Source of the DNA: Pseudoalteromonas sp. R3 | Lineage (GTDB): Bacteria; Pseudomonadota; Gammaproteobacteria; Enterobacterales; Alteromonadaceae | NCBI RefSeq assembly: GCF_004014715.1 | Contig: NZ_CP034835.1 | Coordinates: forward strand, 4,432,251 to 4,496,250 | DNA: 64,000 nucleotides | Direction of reading: 5' to 3' | In this document: positions 1-10,205 of the stretch, piece by piece | Position numbering within the stretch: position 1 is the stretch's first letter | How the letters are laid out: the number at the start of each line of letters is the position of its first letter | Position numbers and translations under genes: made by a program | The notes under the pieces: model-generated | Database searches by the model: none | What the model was told of the DNA's origin: nothing | The model's input: the letters and a program-made list of their open reading frames with translations, nothing else

Positions 1-2
1 GA

Positions 3-176
3 AACTGGGTCTTTGTGCTTGATAAAGAAAGCAAGAAAGCGGTCAGGAAATCGATCCGCCTGGGTAAAAAGAATAATGACTATTTCGAAGTATTAAGTGG
101 CCTGAACGCAGGTGATGTCGTCATCACGTCAAGCTACAACGCGTTCAATAACGCCGACACTTTAATGCTGAACTAA
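3..176 (+). CDS. C-terminal end of a periplasmic adaptor (efflux/ABC membrane-fusion protein), partial
   Basis: Only the last 57 codons are in the window; the gene begins upstream of base 1. The visible tail starts NWVFVLDKESKKAVRK and ends in a 'GLNAGDVVITSSYNAF' segment. That ending is typical of the membrane-proximal domain of HlyD/MacA/RND-type adaptors, where a 'GL..GD.VV' turn precedes the last strands. The stop codon is 24 bp before the next start, and an ABC ATPase and a MacB-like permease follow on the same strand. It is therefore very likely the adaptor of a tripartite MacAB-type export system. The substrate cannot be read from the sequence. Confidence 0.75.
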   Translation, partial: NWVFVLDKESKKAVRKSIRLGKKNNDYFEVLSGLNAGDVVITSSYNAFNNADTLMLN

Positions 177-200
177 TACCTCAACAAACCGAGAACAATC

Positions 201-911
201 ATGATAAAACTACAACAAATTAACCGGGTATTTCGCACCTCAGAGGTCGAAACCACGGCGCTACACAACATCGACCTGCATGTTGAGCAAGGAGATTTTC
301 TTGCCATCATGGGACCATCAGGTTGTGGAAAATCAACCTTACTTTCCATCTTGGGCATGTTAGACAGCCCCACCAGCGGCACCTATCTATTTGCAAATCA
401 AGCCATTGAACGCTACAGCGAACAACAGCTGGCAGAGCTAAGAAAGCGTCAGCTGGGCTTTATATTCCAAAGCTTTAATTTAATTGATGACCTGACCGTG
501 GCGCAAAATGTTGAACTGCCTTTGATCTATCAAAAGGTGGCCAAAAAGCAGCGCCAGGAACAAGTACAGGCCATGCTGACTCGGGTCAATCTGGCCCATC
601 GTGCCGGCCACCTTCCGCAACAATTGTCTGGTGGTCAGCAGCAACGTGTCGCCATCGCACGCGCCTTAGTGTGCAACCCAAGCCTGATCCTGGCCGATGA
701 ACCAACAGGTAACCTCGATTCACAAAATGGTGAAGAAGTGATGCAGCTTTTGCAGCAGCTCAATCGAGACGGCACCACCATAGTGATGGTGACACACTCG
801 GAGCAAGATGCCTTGTACGGCAACAAGACTGTGCGGCTACTGGATGGTGAAATAATCTCGCATGAGCGCCCGGCTGCTCGGCAAAGCGTGCCGGAGGCGG
901 TGTATGCTTGA
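201..911 (+). CDS. ABC transporter ATP-binding protein, MacB/LolD type
   Basis: A 236-residue ATPase of the size normal for the LolD/MacB/SalX ATP-binding family. Walker A is GPSGCGKST (about residues 38-46), the Q-loop lies in FIFQSFNLI, the signature is [15 protein letters not shown] (about 142-156), Walker B is [13 protein letters not shown], and the switch histidine is in VTHSEQDAL. It would hydrolyse ATP in the cytoplasm to drive the permease encoded next. The 3' end overlaps the start of that permease by 8 bp, which implies translational coupling. With the preceding adaptor it forms a three-gene export operon. Confidence 0.93.
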   Translation: MIKLQQINRVFRTSEVETTALHNIDLHVEQGDFLAIMGPSGCGKSTLLSILGMLDSPTSGTYLFANQAIERYSEQQLAELRKRQLGFIFQSFNLIDDLTVAQNVELPLIYQKVAKKQRQEQVQAMLTRVNLAHRAGHLPQQLSGGQQQRVAIARALVCNPSLILADEPTGNLDSQNGEEVMQLLQQLNRDGTTIVMVTHSEQDALYGNKTVRLLDGEIISHERPAARQSVPEAVYA

Positions 912-3330
912 ACTCTATCTGATGGGCGCACTAAGGGCCTTCTTGAGACAGAAGTTCCACCTTTTGCTCAACGTCACCGGGCTGGCCATCGGTCTGGGTG
1001 CGGCGTTATTAATCGCTCTCTATAGCCAATTTGAACTCAGCTATGATGACCACCAGCCTAATGCCAGTCACACTTTCAGGCTTGAACAAAGCTGGCCCTC
1101 TATGGGTCTTGATGCACCTGTATCCAGCCCGCTTATGGCAGCTGAGTTTACCAAACTCAATGACATAGAAGCCGCATTCTACCTGCTCAATCTGAGTCAG
1201 CGTCATGGCAGTGATATCCAGATCCGCGGACAACAACAGAAATTAGATAAGGTGTTCGCAGCCACAGATAACCTTCCTCAGTTTATCTCCTTGGATATAC
1301 TACATGGCAAGCTTGCACCAGCGCTAACACAACCGGCCAAGCTCGCCCTGTCACGGACCCAAGCGATCCGTCTGTTTGGCCAGAGCGACGTGGTTGGTCA
1401 GACACTCGTGCAAAGTGATATTACCTGGAGTGTGGTTGCTGTCTTTGCTGACCTGCCAGACAACACCCACTTTGATTTTAATGGCCTTGCCGCCATGACC
1501 CCCTCACAGGCCGGGCAGCCTGCATTGCAAAGCAATGATGCCTATGTCTATCTGCGTACCCGGTTCGATGACTCTGCACAGCTGCCGCGTACACAACTCG
1601 AACAAGTGCTCACAGAGCAATACAACGAAATGGTTTATAACGGTAAAAACATGGTTCGGGTGACACTGCTGCCACTGCTGGATATCCACCTGTATGGCCA
1701 TTCCCGGTTTGAATTCAAAGCCAATGGCTCTGCCGATAATGTTCATATCAGCATTGGCCTGAGTATCTTATTGATCCTGGTTGCCAGCTTTAACTTTATT
1801 AATATGAGCACCGCGAAGGCGGCGCAGCGTGCTAAAGAAGTGGGCGTCAAAAAAGCCCTGGGCGCTTCGCGTTTTCAGCTGATGCTGCAATTCTTACTGG
1901 AATCGGTGCTGATCACCTTGATCGCCGGTTTACTGGCCCTGGTATTCGTCGAGCTCGCACTGCCCTGGTTTAATCAGCTGGTTGATAAATCGTTGGCACT
2001 GACGTTTACCCTTCCCTTTATCGCGCTGTTTAGTGCAACCATAGTAACGGTGGGTGTCATTGCGGGTTTATATCCGGCCCTGTTTATCGCTTCGTTTGAC
2101 GCAAAACGCGTGCTCAGTGGTGACCTGCAACGTGGCGCCACTGCCATCTGGGTGCGTAAGTCTTTACTGGTTGCTCAGGCTGCATTATCTATTACCCTGA
2201 TCATCGCAACCTATGTGCTTTATCATCAACTGGTCTTTCTCACCACACTCGACACCGGCTATGCCAAAGAAAATCGCCTGGAGATCCGCGGCCTGAATGC
2301 CACCGAAGTATTTAGCAGTCGCTCTGCGTTGACGGATGCTCTGCAACGCCTGGACGGTGTCACCAGTGTTGGCGTCAGTGACACCGCGTTGACCAGCAGC
2401 ACCAATACCTCGGCGCGATTAATCTGGCCAGGTGCCGATCCCGCTAATATGCCGATCCCTTTTATTGGCACCGGCTACCAGACTGTCGAGAACCAGGGCC
2501 TCACCTTGCTACATGGTCGGGACTTCAGTCGCCAGTTTAGTAGTGACTGGTATCAGCAAGGCGATGAAGCACAGCCCAGTGCCAGTATCATTATCAGTCG
2601 CGATATTGCCATGCAGGCCAATCAGGTCGACATGGATAGCATCATAGGCCAGACCTGGCGCGTGGTGATAGGCAATAAAGAGAGTCAGAGTATCCGTGCA
2701 AAAGTCGTTGGGATTGTGGACGACATTAAAATTGGCTCCTCTCGCGATGCATCGTCTGCACTGTTCTTTATTTGTGGCTACAGCCGGATGTCGCAGGCCA
2801 ACCTTGTGCTGGCGCATAACCGAACCGACCTGGCACCATTGCGTCAGGAAGTTCAGCAGGTACTGCAAAAGCATCTCGGTGTTGTTGGTGCAGATGTTGA
2901 GTCAATCTCCAAGCGCTATCAGCTGCTTTATCAGGGAGATCAGCAAGCATCTAAGGTGATCTTCACCTTCACCGCCCTGGCCATATTCCTGACCGTCATT
3001 GGCATTTTTGGTTTATCTTCTTTCAGCGCCCAGCGTCGCAGTAAAGAGGTGGCCATCCGCAAAGTATTAGGCGCCACGCGTCCTCAGCTGATTAACTTAT
3101 TGGCTATGGAATATATTAAGTTGGTGCTAGGCAGTGCGCTCATCGCGTTTCCTGTGGCCTATTGGCTGGTCAGTGACTGGCTCACAAACTTTAACGAACG
3201 TGTTGCACATCCCTATGCCATTTACCTGGTCGCAGCCGCCCTGGTCGGCACCATCACCTGGCTGACCGTTGCTACACAGGTCTTTAAAACGGCCAGTACC
3301 AAACCATCTGCAGCGCTGCGATACGAATAA
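904..3330 (+). CDS. ABC transporter permease, MacB/FtsX family (duplicated FtsX domains)
   Basis: An 808-residue inner-membrane protein. I start it at the ATG at 904 ([13 protein letters not shown]), because GGAGG lies 5 bp upstream and the longer frame opens inside the ATPase gene. The architecture is a first membrane segment (about 20-40), a MacB-like periplasmic core domain, three membrane helices around 290-430, a second periplasmic domain, and three more helices at the C-terminus. Both FtsX domains carry the [11 protein letters not shown] / [13 protein letters not shown] signature. It is the long double-FtsX form often annotated as an antimicrobial peptide or macrolide-type exporter permease. 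Substrate unknown; export of toxic peptides is only a guess from the neighbourhood. Confidence 0.9.
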   Translation: MLELYLMGALRAFLRQKFHLLLNVTGLAIGLGAALLIALYSQFELSYDDHQPNASHTFRLEQSWPSMGLDAPVSSPLMAAEFTKLNDIEAAFYLLNLSQRHGSDIQIRGQQQKLDKVFAATDNLPQFISLDILHGKLAPALTQPAKLALSRTQAIRLFGQSDVVGQTLVQSDITWSVVAVFADLPDNTHFDFNGLAAMTPSQAGQPALQSNDAYVYLRTRFDDSAQLPRTQLEQVLTEQYNEMVYNGKNMVRVTLLPLLDIHLYGHSRFEFKANGSADNVHISIGLSILLILVASFNFINMSTAKAAQRAKEVGVKKALGASRFQLMLQFLLESVLITLIAGLLALVFVELALPWFNQLVDKSLALTFTLPFIALFSATIVTVGVIAGLYPALFIASFDAKRVLSGDLQRGATAIWVRKSLLVAQAALSITLIIATYVLYHQLVFLTTLDTGYAKENRLEIRGLNATEVFSSRSALTDALQRLDGVTSVGVSDTALTSSTNTSARLIWPGADPANMPIPFIGTGYQTVENQGLTLLHGRDFSRQFSSDWYQQGDEAQPSASIIISRDIAMQANQVDMDSIIGQTWRVVIGNKESQSIRAKVVGIVDDIKIGSSRDASSALFFICGYSRMSQANLVLAHNRTDLAPLRQEVQQVLQKHLGVVGADVESISKRYQLLYQGDQQASKVIFTFTALAIFLTVIGIFGLSSFSAQRRSKEVAIRKVLGATRPQLINLLAMEYIKLVLGSALIAFPVAYWLVSDWLTNFNERVAHPYAIYLVAAALVGTITWLTVATQVFKTASTKPSAALRYE

Positions 3331-3358
3331 AGCGCTCAGTCAACCAAATCATGATTGT

Positions 3359-3390
3359 AAAGGGGTTCACAGCAATGTGGCCCCTTTTTT
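3359..3390 (+). terminator. Rho-independent terminator of the ABC operon
   Basis: AAAGGGG and CCCCTTTTTT form a G+C-rich stem with a 15-base loop followed by a T-run, 29 bp after the permease stop codon. Confidence 0.8.
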
Positions 3391-4341
3391 CTTTTCCAGT
3401 CAGTACCTTATACCAACCACTCAATGAAGTAACTTCATTCTGGCTCACATCGCTTATGCGCGAAACTGCCGCTGAGACACTGACATTTCTACCTGCGATG
3501 GATACATTGCGTGAATTTCTGCCTAAGGCTGAGGTGTTGAGTAAGGGGGGTTTACCCGTAAGGCCGGACTAACTCCTTAAACTGATTAATACCAACTTGC
3601 TTAATTAAGCGTCCGATTTTATTGAATCACAACACTATGCTGTGCCGGGGTATCAAGCGCTGCCAACGCCTGCCAGGTTTATGCCTGCTTCACTTAAGAC
3701 GACAACTGTCGAAACACATGTCTTTCTGGCCGGGCCGCCCAGTCTGTAAGTGATGATTTGCTTATCTGTTACTATTGACCAGCCACGGGGCTTTGGTCTG
3801 GCACATCACTCAAGCACCATGTACATGCGAAAGTACACCAAACCTTACCGATGCCGCAAAGCTCTATATCAGTACAGAGTTGGGTATCGTTAGTATGATA
3901 CTGCCGGGGTTATGTACCACAGCTAAGAATAGATGTGCAGATAAAATAGATCTGGCTTGAACGTCAAGTGTTCACAGGTAAGGGCTGGGCGGTAAGAGGT
4001 GAGCAGTAAGCTCTGCGTGTGTGGAGTGAAGCTCCAGGCTTGCTCATTGCCTGACCACTAACGACAACACGGCTCCTCAGTATATTTGCCAGTGGGTCAG
4101 AGCACCACGCCCGTACGATAATGCGCTAACACAGCACATCGCACGGCAGTGCGTGATTACAGGTCAAACAAGTCACGTTTAGTGTCTGTGGGGAGCAGGC
4201 TGCCCGATTGGGATTCTGACGGTCCTACACCCCAAATAATTTCTTTGCTTAATTTTTTATTGCCGAACCCGAACATGGTTACCTCCATAGTCTGTATCGA
4301 ATGCAGTACTTGGCATACAGCCGTAAAACTTACTCAAAAAG
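3391..4341. other. Intergenic stretch without a supported gene
   Basis: About 950 bp. Open frames on the + strand here (61-73 codons) have no recognisable domains or credible ribosome sites and overlap poorly conserved-looking sequence. I see no GG-leader peptide, RNA gene or mobile-element end. It may hold decayed coding sequence. Confidence 0.4.
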
Positions 4342-5028
4342 CTAGATTAAGTTATTGATAATACATTTAACAATTGCTTGTTGGCGGTTTGCACTTTGAG
4401 TTTTCTCTATACAGTTCGTGAGATGGAAATTCACTGTACGCTCGGTGATACCCAGGATCTGGCTAATCTCCCAGGAAGTTTTGCCTTCTGAAGCCCACAA
4501 CAGGCAGTCTCGCTCCCGCTTAGTGATTGAAAGTCTGACGGTTCTGCAGCGCAAGGCCGCATTGAGTAAATAAGGAGACAAAAGCGTCCAATACCAATCA
4601 ATGGATTCAATGCTGCTTTGCTTCGCAACGTCTTCAGGAATATTAAACACCAGTCCTCCCACAATCCCCGACACGCCGCGCAAGGGCAATGCATACAGGT
4701 GATCAAGCTCATCTGCATGGGCCAGTAAATTCGACATGGCGGCAATCCGTATACCCGACTTAAAGTGGCTGTACATCTGAGGTGTGTCCAGGTGACTCTC
4801 TAATGCACTGTGATAATGACCGTATAAGTTCATATCGTATACAGTGGTAGACATAGGCATGAAATCAGCAAAAGCCAGACACTCATACCCTGACTGTGAG
4901 GCTATTTCCTGCAATACACCAGAAAGCTGTTCACCTTGTTCTATCGTCTCAAACTGCTCAATGGACGACTTCAGTACATGGTTACTGGCAAACAGATCAT
5001 GCGCATAATGTTCGAGTTGTGCTTTCAT
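4342..5028 (-). CDS. LuxR-family transcriptional regulator with autoinducer-binding-like domain
   Basis: A 228-residue protein. The start MKAQLEHYAHDLF at 5028 is chosen because AAGGAG sits 7 bp upstream; a longer frame has no such site. Residues about 15-160 match the layout of an acyl-homoserine-lactone binding domain. The usual W-Y-DP signature is degenerate: the stretch reads GHYHSALESHLDT, so the expected DP is DT. Residues about 165-228 form a typical LuxR/GerE helix-turn-helix (ITKRERDCLLWASEGKTSWE...TERTVNFHL). No luxI is in the window, so it is a LuxR solo that may bind another ligand or none. It could control the peptide loci downstream, which is inference from position only. Confidence 0.85.
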   Translation of the reverse strand: MKAQLEHYAHDLFASNHVLKSSIEQFETIEQGEQLSGVLQEIASQSGYECLAFADFMPMSTTVYDMNLYGHYHSALESHLDTPQMYSHFKSGIRIAAMSNLLAHADELDHLYALPLRGVSGIVGGLVFNIPEDVAKQSSIESIDWYWTLLSPYLLNAALRCRTVRLSITKRERDCLLWASEGKTSWEISQILGITERTVNFHLTNCIEKTQSANRQQAIVKCIINNLI

Positions 5029-5831
5029 TGTCGGCTCCTTACGGATCAAGTTATGTCTAGTTGGTGTTGTCAAATCAAACTAGCCCTATACTGCGCTACT
5101 TAAGCACCTTGGTCAAAATCACAAAAATACAAACATTAACTTAAAATACAGCAGCTTGCAGGTTTTTATTATGGATAAAACGAACTCTGTATGTATTGAT
5201 AAGAGTCTATATTGAACGCGCTTCTGTTCCATATTTTTCAGCCATTTCGTACTCCTCAGATACCTCGTCTGAATGAACCAAGGCACAGAGTTGGAAACAC
5301 GATAACGCCCCAGCGACGCTGACAGAGATCTATGAATGCAAGTTCGGACTTTGACTACCATATAAACAATATGTGCAGCGACCAGTCTAGTTAGAACACA
5401 TCCTGATAAGTCTGCTTGAACAGACAGCGAGTTCTGGGTTCGCATTATCTGGCTGCACATTTTTCCGTCCTCATTACCACATGAACGCGCGACGCCAACG
5501 ACGTGTAACCAGAATGCAGCTTAAAGCGTCATCGCCACCACATTTACAGAGACAAAATCCACCACCTTCCAACACTGTCACTAACAAACTGCAGTTTGGG
5601 CAAAGATAAACAGTATTGAAGTCCTTTTGATGCCTTATTCGTGGTAGGGACTGTGAAGTCTGTATCTGGTGTATGTGCTTTGCACCCGAAGCAAGGAATA
5701 CGGCTATAGCATTAGACAGAGAAAGGTGTGTCTGTTTGTGTTAAGAGGAGAAAGGACAGGTGCTCGCAGAAACAGCAAGTGATTCAGGCCAGAACGGCAA
5801 AACAATAACAAAGCGCGCGATGCGGAGCAAT
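5029..5831. other. Intergenic stretch with a startless zinc-ribbon-like frame
   Basis: About 800 bp without a confident gene. A minus-strand frame open at 5474-5740 (88 codons, no ATG) reads VYLCPNC followed by a GGG-containing turn and CLCKC, resembling a small zinc-ribbon fragment. A second frame at 5119-5460 (113 codons) has no recognisable features. I treat both as unproven or remnant. Confidence 0.3.
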
Positions 5832-6410
5832 TCAGTCAACAGCGTGTGCGTCAGACGCCAATTTAATACTGTCAGCCAAACAAGTATGTCGGTCTTTGTA
5901 TAAGGAGAGTTGTGGCTTATGGCTAATTGACTTTAACGCTGCATAGTCACCGGCTTGTACATGCGTTGAAACCAGCAGGCTGCTTTGTGTTACTTCATCA
6001 ACGCGCATAGGCCATGCTTTGGCTTGATCACATAACCAGACAGTCTGTTGCTGATGGACCTCCTGTGCAGAGATCTGTCCGGCTAGTTCATGTTTAGCCA
6101 GTATCCGTGCCGAACGAATTATGAATAGCATCTCACCAGCGGTTACTTGATATCCGGGAGATAATTTATCGCTAACATAATCAAGATAACCATCCGATTT
6201 AGATACCAGCGTATGGCTTTCACCGCCGTGCTCTGGTTGGATAGTCAGCAGTACCGAACCCTTATCGACCCAGGTGCCATTTGTCACTCGTGGTGCGGCC
6301 AAAACGGTCACAGAGTCTCTGGAGTAATAAAACTCACTACTGGGCTCTTGTAGTGTTAACTGTCCTGCAAGCGCAACTGCGGCCAGCATGGGAAAAGTCA
6401 TATTCAGCAA
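5832..6410 (-). CDS. Small periplasmic protein with lipoyl/biotinyl-like fold, paralogue of the gene at 24101
   Basis: A 192-residue protein if the TTG at 6410 is used; AAGGA lies 8 bp before it. The next ATG (MTFPMLAAVAL) is 3 codons later but too far from that site. The N-terminus is a short hydrophobic segment that probably acts as a signal sequence. The body alternates strands in the way of HlyD-type lipoyl domains: 'VLAAPRVTNGTWVDKGSVLLTI', then 'VSKSDGYLDYV', then 'GYQVTAGEMLFII'. There are two cysteines (WLCDQ and HTCLA). There is no coiled coil or transmembrane anchor of a true adaptor, so it is a stand-alone lipoyl-like domain. A paralogue lies beside another precursor group, so it may be a periplasmic helper in peptide export or sensing (inference). 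Confidence 0.6.
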   Translation of the reverse strand: MLNMTFPMLAAVALAGQLTLQEPSSEFYYSRDSVTVLAAPRVTNGTWVDKGSVLLTIQPEHGGESHTLVSKSDGYLDYVSDKLSPGYQVTAGEMLFIIRSARILAKHELAGQISAQEVHQQQTVWLCDQAKAWPMRVDEVTQSSLLVSTHVQAGDYAALKSISHKPQLSLYKDRHTCLADSIKLASDAHAVD

Positions 6411-6527
6411 TGTTTTTTTCCTTGTATTCAGGCATCACAACATCAGAGTATTGCGACTATGGCGACGATTTACGACTAAGTACGCAGCAACGCCGGTTCG
6501 CTCAACGTGATGCAAAAAATTTGCGTA

Positions 6528-6665
6528 TTAAGCATCCAGCTTTGGATCGACTGACCCGGTAAAAGTTTCTGTATTAGTGCCACCTGCAATTACGCGTGTC
6601 TCTTTACCGCCCAAGATCTCTTTTTTTGACAGTGTTTTTAGCTTTTTTGTTTTTAATGTAATCAT
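6528..6665 (-). CDS. GG-leader peptide precursor, Thr-rich core
   Basis: A 45-residue peptide: leader MITLKTKKLKTLSKKEILGG followed by KETRVIAGG, then core TNTETFTGSVDPKLDA. Cleavage is expected after the second GG. The leader is the long, lysine-rich type also seen at 15078-15886 and 24676-25397. The core has no cysteine and is rich in Thr. AGGA lies about 8 bp upstream of the ATG. It sits between the lipoyl-like protein and the first winged-helix/propeller regulator. Confidence 0.7.
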   Translation of the reverse strand: MITLKTKKLKTLSKKEILGGKETRVIAGGTNTETFTGSVDPKLDA

Positions 6666-7322
6666 CCTGACGCTCCTGCTGCTTGGGTTAGTTGTGCGAT
6701 TGAAACTGTGTTGTTTCGTTACTAACTACCTTAGCCAAGCCATCATAAATTCGGTAATTATTAAATCTTATCTTACCTCCAATCAAAGCCAGTAAGCACA
6801 TGTTATCTATACGAATAATTACGTGTAAGAATTGCTGCGATTGCCGAATAATTTCATTTTGGACAAAAAACAAGAAAACCTGTGTATTCCAAAAGTTTCA
6901 CAGCACGATTAGCTTAACAAAGCAGGCAAAAATTCAGGCCACTGTAAAGATATTACTGGCCATATAAATGACGGGTTTGTTGTACCAAGACGTTTTACCG
7001 GGTAAAGCCACCGCGTACACCCTAAAGGCGAAGGAAAGTTCAATCTGCATCATGGTCACCGCAGTGAACAGCTGTTTCATACTTATGTTGCGTGTTCTCA
7101 TGTTAGGCATTGAGAGGTAGCTTGGGCGCGCAGCTGGCATCGCCCAAGTGAATGCAGGCATAACAGACATTTGTACAAGCCAAGCTTGTATCAAAGTGCA
7201 ATCCATTCTTACTTCGGGAGAGAAGAATGGGAATGGCGGGCAAAGTGTACCGGCTTACTGTCCAGTAAACCCTTCTTAAATCGCTTTGTTGTACTTAATT
7301 TACGACTAACTGAGGGCAGCTA
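6666..7322. other. Intergenic stretch, AT-rich, no supported gene
   Basis: About 650 bp. The frames here (6934-7206 minus, 7171-7458 plus, 6577-6795 plus) lack domains, credible ribosome sites or GG leaders. Confidence 0.4.
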
Positions 7323-9506
7323 TCAAAGTGACTCAGTCTCTTTTAACGTGACTTTAATCAGTTGGTTTTCCACGACTTCAATCAGATCCAGGATTAACCC
7401 GCCACGTTTTTGGGAGTATTTCATATTGCTGATCACATATTTAGAAGTATCTATATGATAGAACTCAGAAATCACGGATGGTGCGCTGAAGTCAAGTTTG
7501 TAGATGGTTTCACCGTCAGAATGGTAGATATCCCCTTCGCCTATAGCAAGCGTGTGCTTATACTTCACCTGAGGTAAATCAATAGTTCGGGTTATCTCTC
7601 CCGACTGGATATTGTAAAGTACGACTTTATCACTGGAAGACAAAGAAACCAGGTGCTCGTCATCAAGACGTCCTATCCACAATGAATCCGATGTCGGTAG
7701 TGGAGTGACCTTTTTCTCTGTCAAAGAATAGCTAAACACCCGGCTTTTCACTTTGTGGTCATCCACCACCACATACCCAAGCTCATGAGGTCCGATAAAC
7801 TCGGCAGCCACCACAACCCCCTGCGCATTGATACTGTCAGCCAGAGTCATCTCCGACAACTTATACACGTCAATTTTATCTTTATACTGAACTAATAAGT
7901 GATCACTGGCAGAGTTATAACGCAATGCAGTGTAGTTATCTTGTGGCAGCGCTAGCGGCACGATTTGACCATCTGATTGCTGCTTTCTCACGATACGCTG
8001 ATCCCCCTGACGTGTCAGGAATAAGAATTCATCGCCGACCTCAGTAGCTGAAGTGTCTTCCAGTGGGCTCGCAATGAGCTCTGTCAGCCCAAGAGTCTGC
8101 TGATCTAATAGGAATACATCAGCCTGAAAAGGGTAACTCACCATCAATAATGTGTTGCTATCCAGTATCTGAGAGCTAGCATATTGTTGTTCAGTCTGAA
8201 GTTGCTCGACACTATGTAGTCGTTTCTGCGCCAAAGAAAACCGATATAGCTGATTTGCGCTATTATCAAACCAACTGACTAAATCATGTTCAGCATCATA
8301 GTTTACTGCCCAGATCCGGTTCGCCGACTCATACAACTTAATCTGATTGCCACCGTCCAGATCGGTCATATACAGCTCATTGGATTCATACTGCCTGCGT
8401 TCAAACAGGATCACCTGCTTCTGAGCGACATAAGTTAAAAAGCGATCGCCATAAGAATTCAGGTTGGGTGAGGTAATTTGAAATTCATCACCGGTGCTCA
8501 GATCACGGCTTGTCAATACAGATAATTCATCGCGGTTGCGATAGCCACTTTTTGAATACACAAAGCGCCCAGCCGCCACGCCACCACCCGTTGTATAATG
8601 CAGGGTACAATCAAAAACATGCCGGTTGCTGGTAATAAAATCAGCGCTCAGTTGCCACACCTGACACTGATCTTCACTCACAGCCCGATAGTAAATAAAG
8701 CTGGAATCAACCGACCACCCGACCGGAAAATAATTTACACCTGGGTTACCAATGCGTTTCTCATGTCCATTTTCCAGTGACTTAACCACCAGTGCATAGT
8801 TCTTGTTATCATTCTGAATAAAAGAAAATGCAACGTGCTGTTTATTAGGAGACAGGTTGAGCGTGGCGTAACGACCAGGTAGCCAGGACAGTACGCTTTC
8901 TTCAATATCACTGCGGGTGAGGGTATGCACTTTTTGCTCTCCCGTAAAAAAGCCCGTTGGCAAGATATACCAGGCCAGTGGAGGCAAGACAAGGAGCAAA
9001 GGTAGCAATACATAACGCCACCGCAGCGTGCTTTTGCGATGATTGTTAGTTGTTACATGGGGCTGAGCCCGGGTAGAAAGTTCAGATTCTCCAGGCAAAG
9101 AAGCGGGTTTTGGCTCAGTGCCGGTCTGGGAGGAAAACGTAGACGGTTTTTCAACATGATCATAGTAAACAATTTCTGGCTCAAGAAAAAAGCTATACCC
9201 TTTGCGATAGTGCGTCTTTACAATCGTCCCTTTCTGCTTGTCAGACTTCAGAATCTTTCTTAATTCTGACATCGCGCGATTGATAGCGTTATCATCTACA
9301 TAGTGTTGAGACCAGACATCTTCTACCAGATTTTGTCGGGTGATGATCTGTTCATTATTGATTATAAGGTAGCAAAGCAGTCGAAATAACAGGGGCTCGA
9401 GCTCTCGCTCAACCTCTCCATCACTGATACTTTGGTGCTTTGGATCTAGTATCCAGGCTCCAAATTTCACCTCCTTGACCTGCCTTGAAAATCTTACTTC
9501 ATTCAT
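7323..9506 (-). CDS. Winged-helix / transmembrane / periplasmic beta-propeller regulator (CadC-ToxR type), copy 1
   Basis: A 727-residue membrane-bound regulator. Residues about 12-108 are an OmpR/PhoB-type winged-helix DNA-binding domain (RELEPLLFRLLCYLI, VEDVWSQHYVDDNAINRAMSEL, VKTHYRKGYSF). A linker follows, then one membrane helix at about 164-182 (YVLLPLLLVLPPLAWYIL). The long C-terminal part is built of repeated propeller blades of TolB/WD type, e.g. LYMTDLDGGNQIKLYES. The DNA-binding part is cytoplasmic and the propeller periplasmic, as in CadC. Two paralogues occur at 25857 and 39346, with near-identical first 110 residues in the 25857 copy. Each is beside a set of GG-leader precursors, which suggests local control of peptide genes. 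The ligand of the propeller is unknown. Confidence 0.88.
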   Translation of the reverse strand: MNEVRFSRQVKEVKFGAWILDPKHQSISDGEVERELEPLLFRLLCYLIINNEQIITRQNLVEDVWSQHYVDDNAINRAMSELRKILKSDKQKGTIVKTHYRKGYSFFLEPEIVYYDHVEKPSTFSSQTGTEPKPASLPGESELSTRAQPHVTTNNHRKSTLRWRYVLLPLLLVLPPLAWYILPTGFFTGEQKVHTLTRSDIEESVLSWLPGRYATLNLSPNKQHVAFSFIQNDNKNYALVVKSLENGHEKRIGNPGVNYFPVGWSVDSSFIYYRAVSEDQCQVWQLSADFITSNRHVFDCTLHYTTGGGVAAGRFVYSKSGYRNRDELSVLTSRDLSTGDEFQITSPNLNSYGDRFLTYVAQKQVILFERRQYESNELYMTDLDGGNQIKLYESANRIWAVNYDAEHDLVSWFDNSANQLYRFSLAQKRLHSVEQLQTEQQYASSQILDSNTLLMVSYPFQADVFLLDQQTLGLTELIASPLEDTSATEVGDEFLFLTRQGDQRIVRKQQSDGQIVPLALPQDNYTALRYNSASDHLLVQYKDKIDVYKLSEMTLADSINAQGVVVAAEFIGPHELGYVVVDDHKVKSRVFSYSLTEKKVTPLPTSDSLWIGRLDDEHLVSLSSSDKVVLYNIQSGEITRTIDLPQVKYKHTLAIGEGDIYHSDGETIYKLDFSAPSVISEFYHIDTSKYVISNMKYSQKRGGLILDLIEVVENQLIKVTLKETESL

Positions 9507-9943
9507 GGTGACTCATGATCCCATATCCTTTCACTTCATCCCCGGGCTTCATTCGGATTGGGGCAATAGCGAATGGCAAGTTAATAAATCAGAATAAGTC
9601 ACAACTTTTCAACCCAAGTGACTCTTTCGTATCATCTTGAACGATAATATATAGTAAATCACAAAAACAAAACAATTTAGTAATATTAAAGGTAAAGAAT
9701 TTTCCCCACAGTCCCTAAGAACAGAAGTCAAATCACTGATAAACAATAATATAGATAGAAATCTGCCAGATGACAAAAGACCCCAAACAAGGTCCAGCGC
9801 TGACTTGATGTAAATAATCAACGGAGCATAATTAACAATAAAAGCGCATTTCAGGCAATAATTCATTCAGCATCACTAATGCATAGGCCGTGCGCCTCAT
9901 ATCCATAAAAAAATCCATGTATCAAACTGACATTAACGTAGCA
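9507..9943. other. AT-rich intergenic region upstream of regulator copy 1
   Basis: About 440 bp, very A+T rich, presumably holding the regulator's promoter on the minus strand. The 85-codon frame at 9609-9866 is low-complexity hydrophobic and not credible. Confidence 0.4.
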
Positions 9944-9974
9944 AAGAAAAAGGGCTGAATACACATTCAGCCCC
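9944..9974 (-). terminator. Rho-independent terminator ending the first precursor operon
   Basis: Read on the minus strand, GGGCTGAAT-gtgt-ATTCAGCCC forms a 9-bp stem followed by TTTTTCTTT. It lies 33 bp past the stop of the precursor at 10007. Confidence 0.88.
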
Positions 9975-10006
9975 GAACAACAAGTAAAACTAAGAGATAC
10001 GACTCG

Positions 10007-10111
10007 TTAGCAAATAGTACGAGTCGGGTCATTAGGATCGCCCAGGCCAATGCCCATAACAAAACCACCAGTGACTGACGCTAACTCTTCAGATGTCTTT
10101 AAATCTTTCAT
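10007..10111 (-). CDS. GG-leader peptide precursor (leader MKDLKTSEELASVTGG)
   Basis: 34 residues: a 16-residue colicin-V-like leader ending VTGG, then core FVMGIGLGDPNDPTRTIC with a C-terminal cysteine. The ribosome site AAGGAAAT is 6-10 bp before the ATG. It is the last gene before the terminator at 9944, and a perfect 11-bp inverted repeat lies just upstream. Confidence 0.8.
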   Translation of the reverse strand: MKDLKTSEELASVTGGFVMGIGLGDPNDPTRTIC

Positions 10112-10140
10112 ACTGATTTCCTTTGATATTCTTCTGATTT

Positions 10141-10170
10141 ACAGCACTAGGTTCACGACCCTAGTGCTGT
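10141..10170. repeat. Perfect 11-bp inverted repeat (hairpin) between two precursor genes
   Basis: ACAGCACTAGG and CCTAGTGCTGT flank an 8-base loop. No T-run follows on either strand, so it is not a standard terminator. It may act as an mRNA stabiliser or processing site, or as a binding site between the genes at 10206 and 10007. Confidence 0.7.
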
Positions 10171-10205
10171 GGAGCATATGAATGCCCTTCGCAACTAAGC
10201 TTGAA

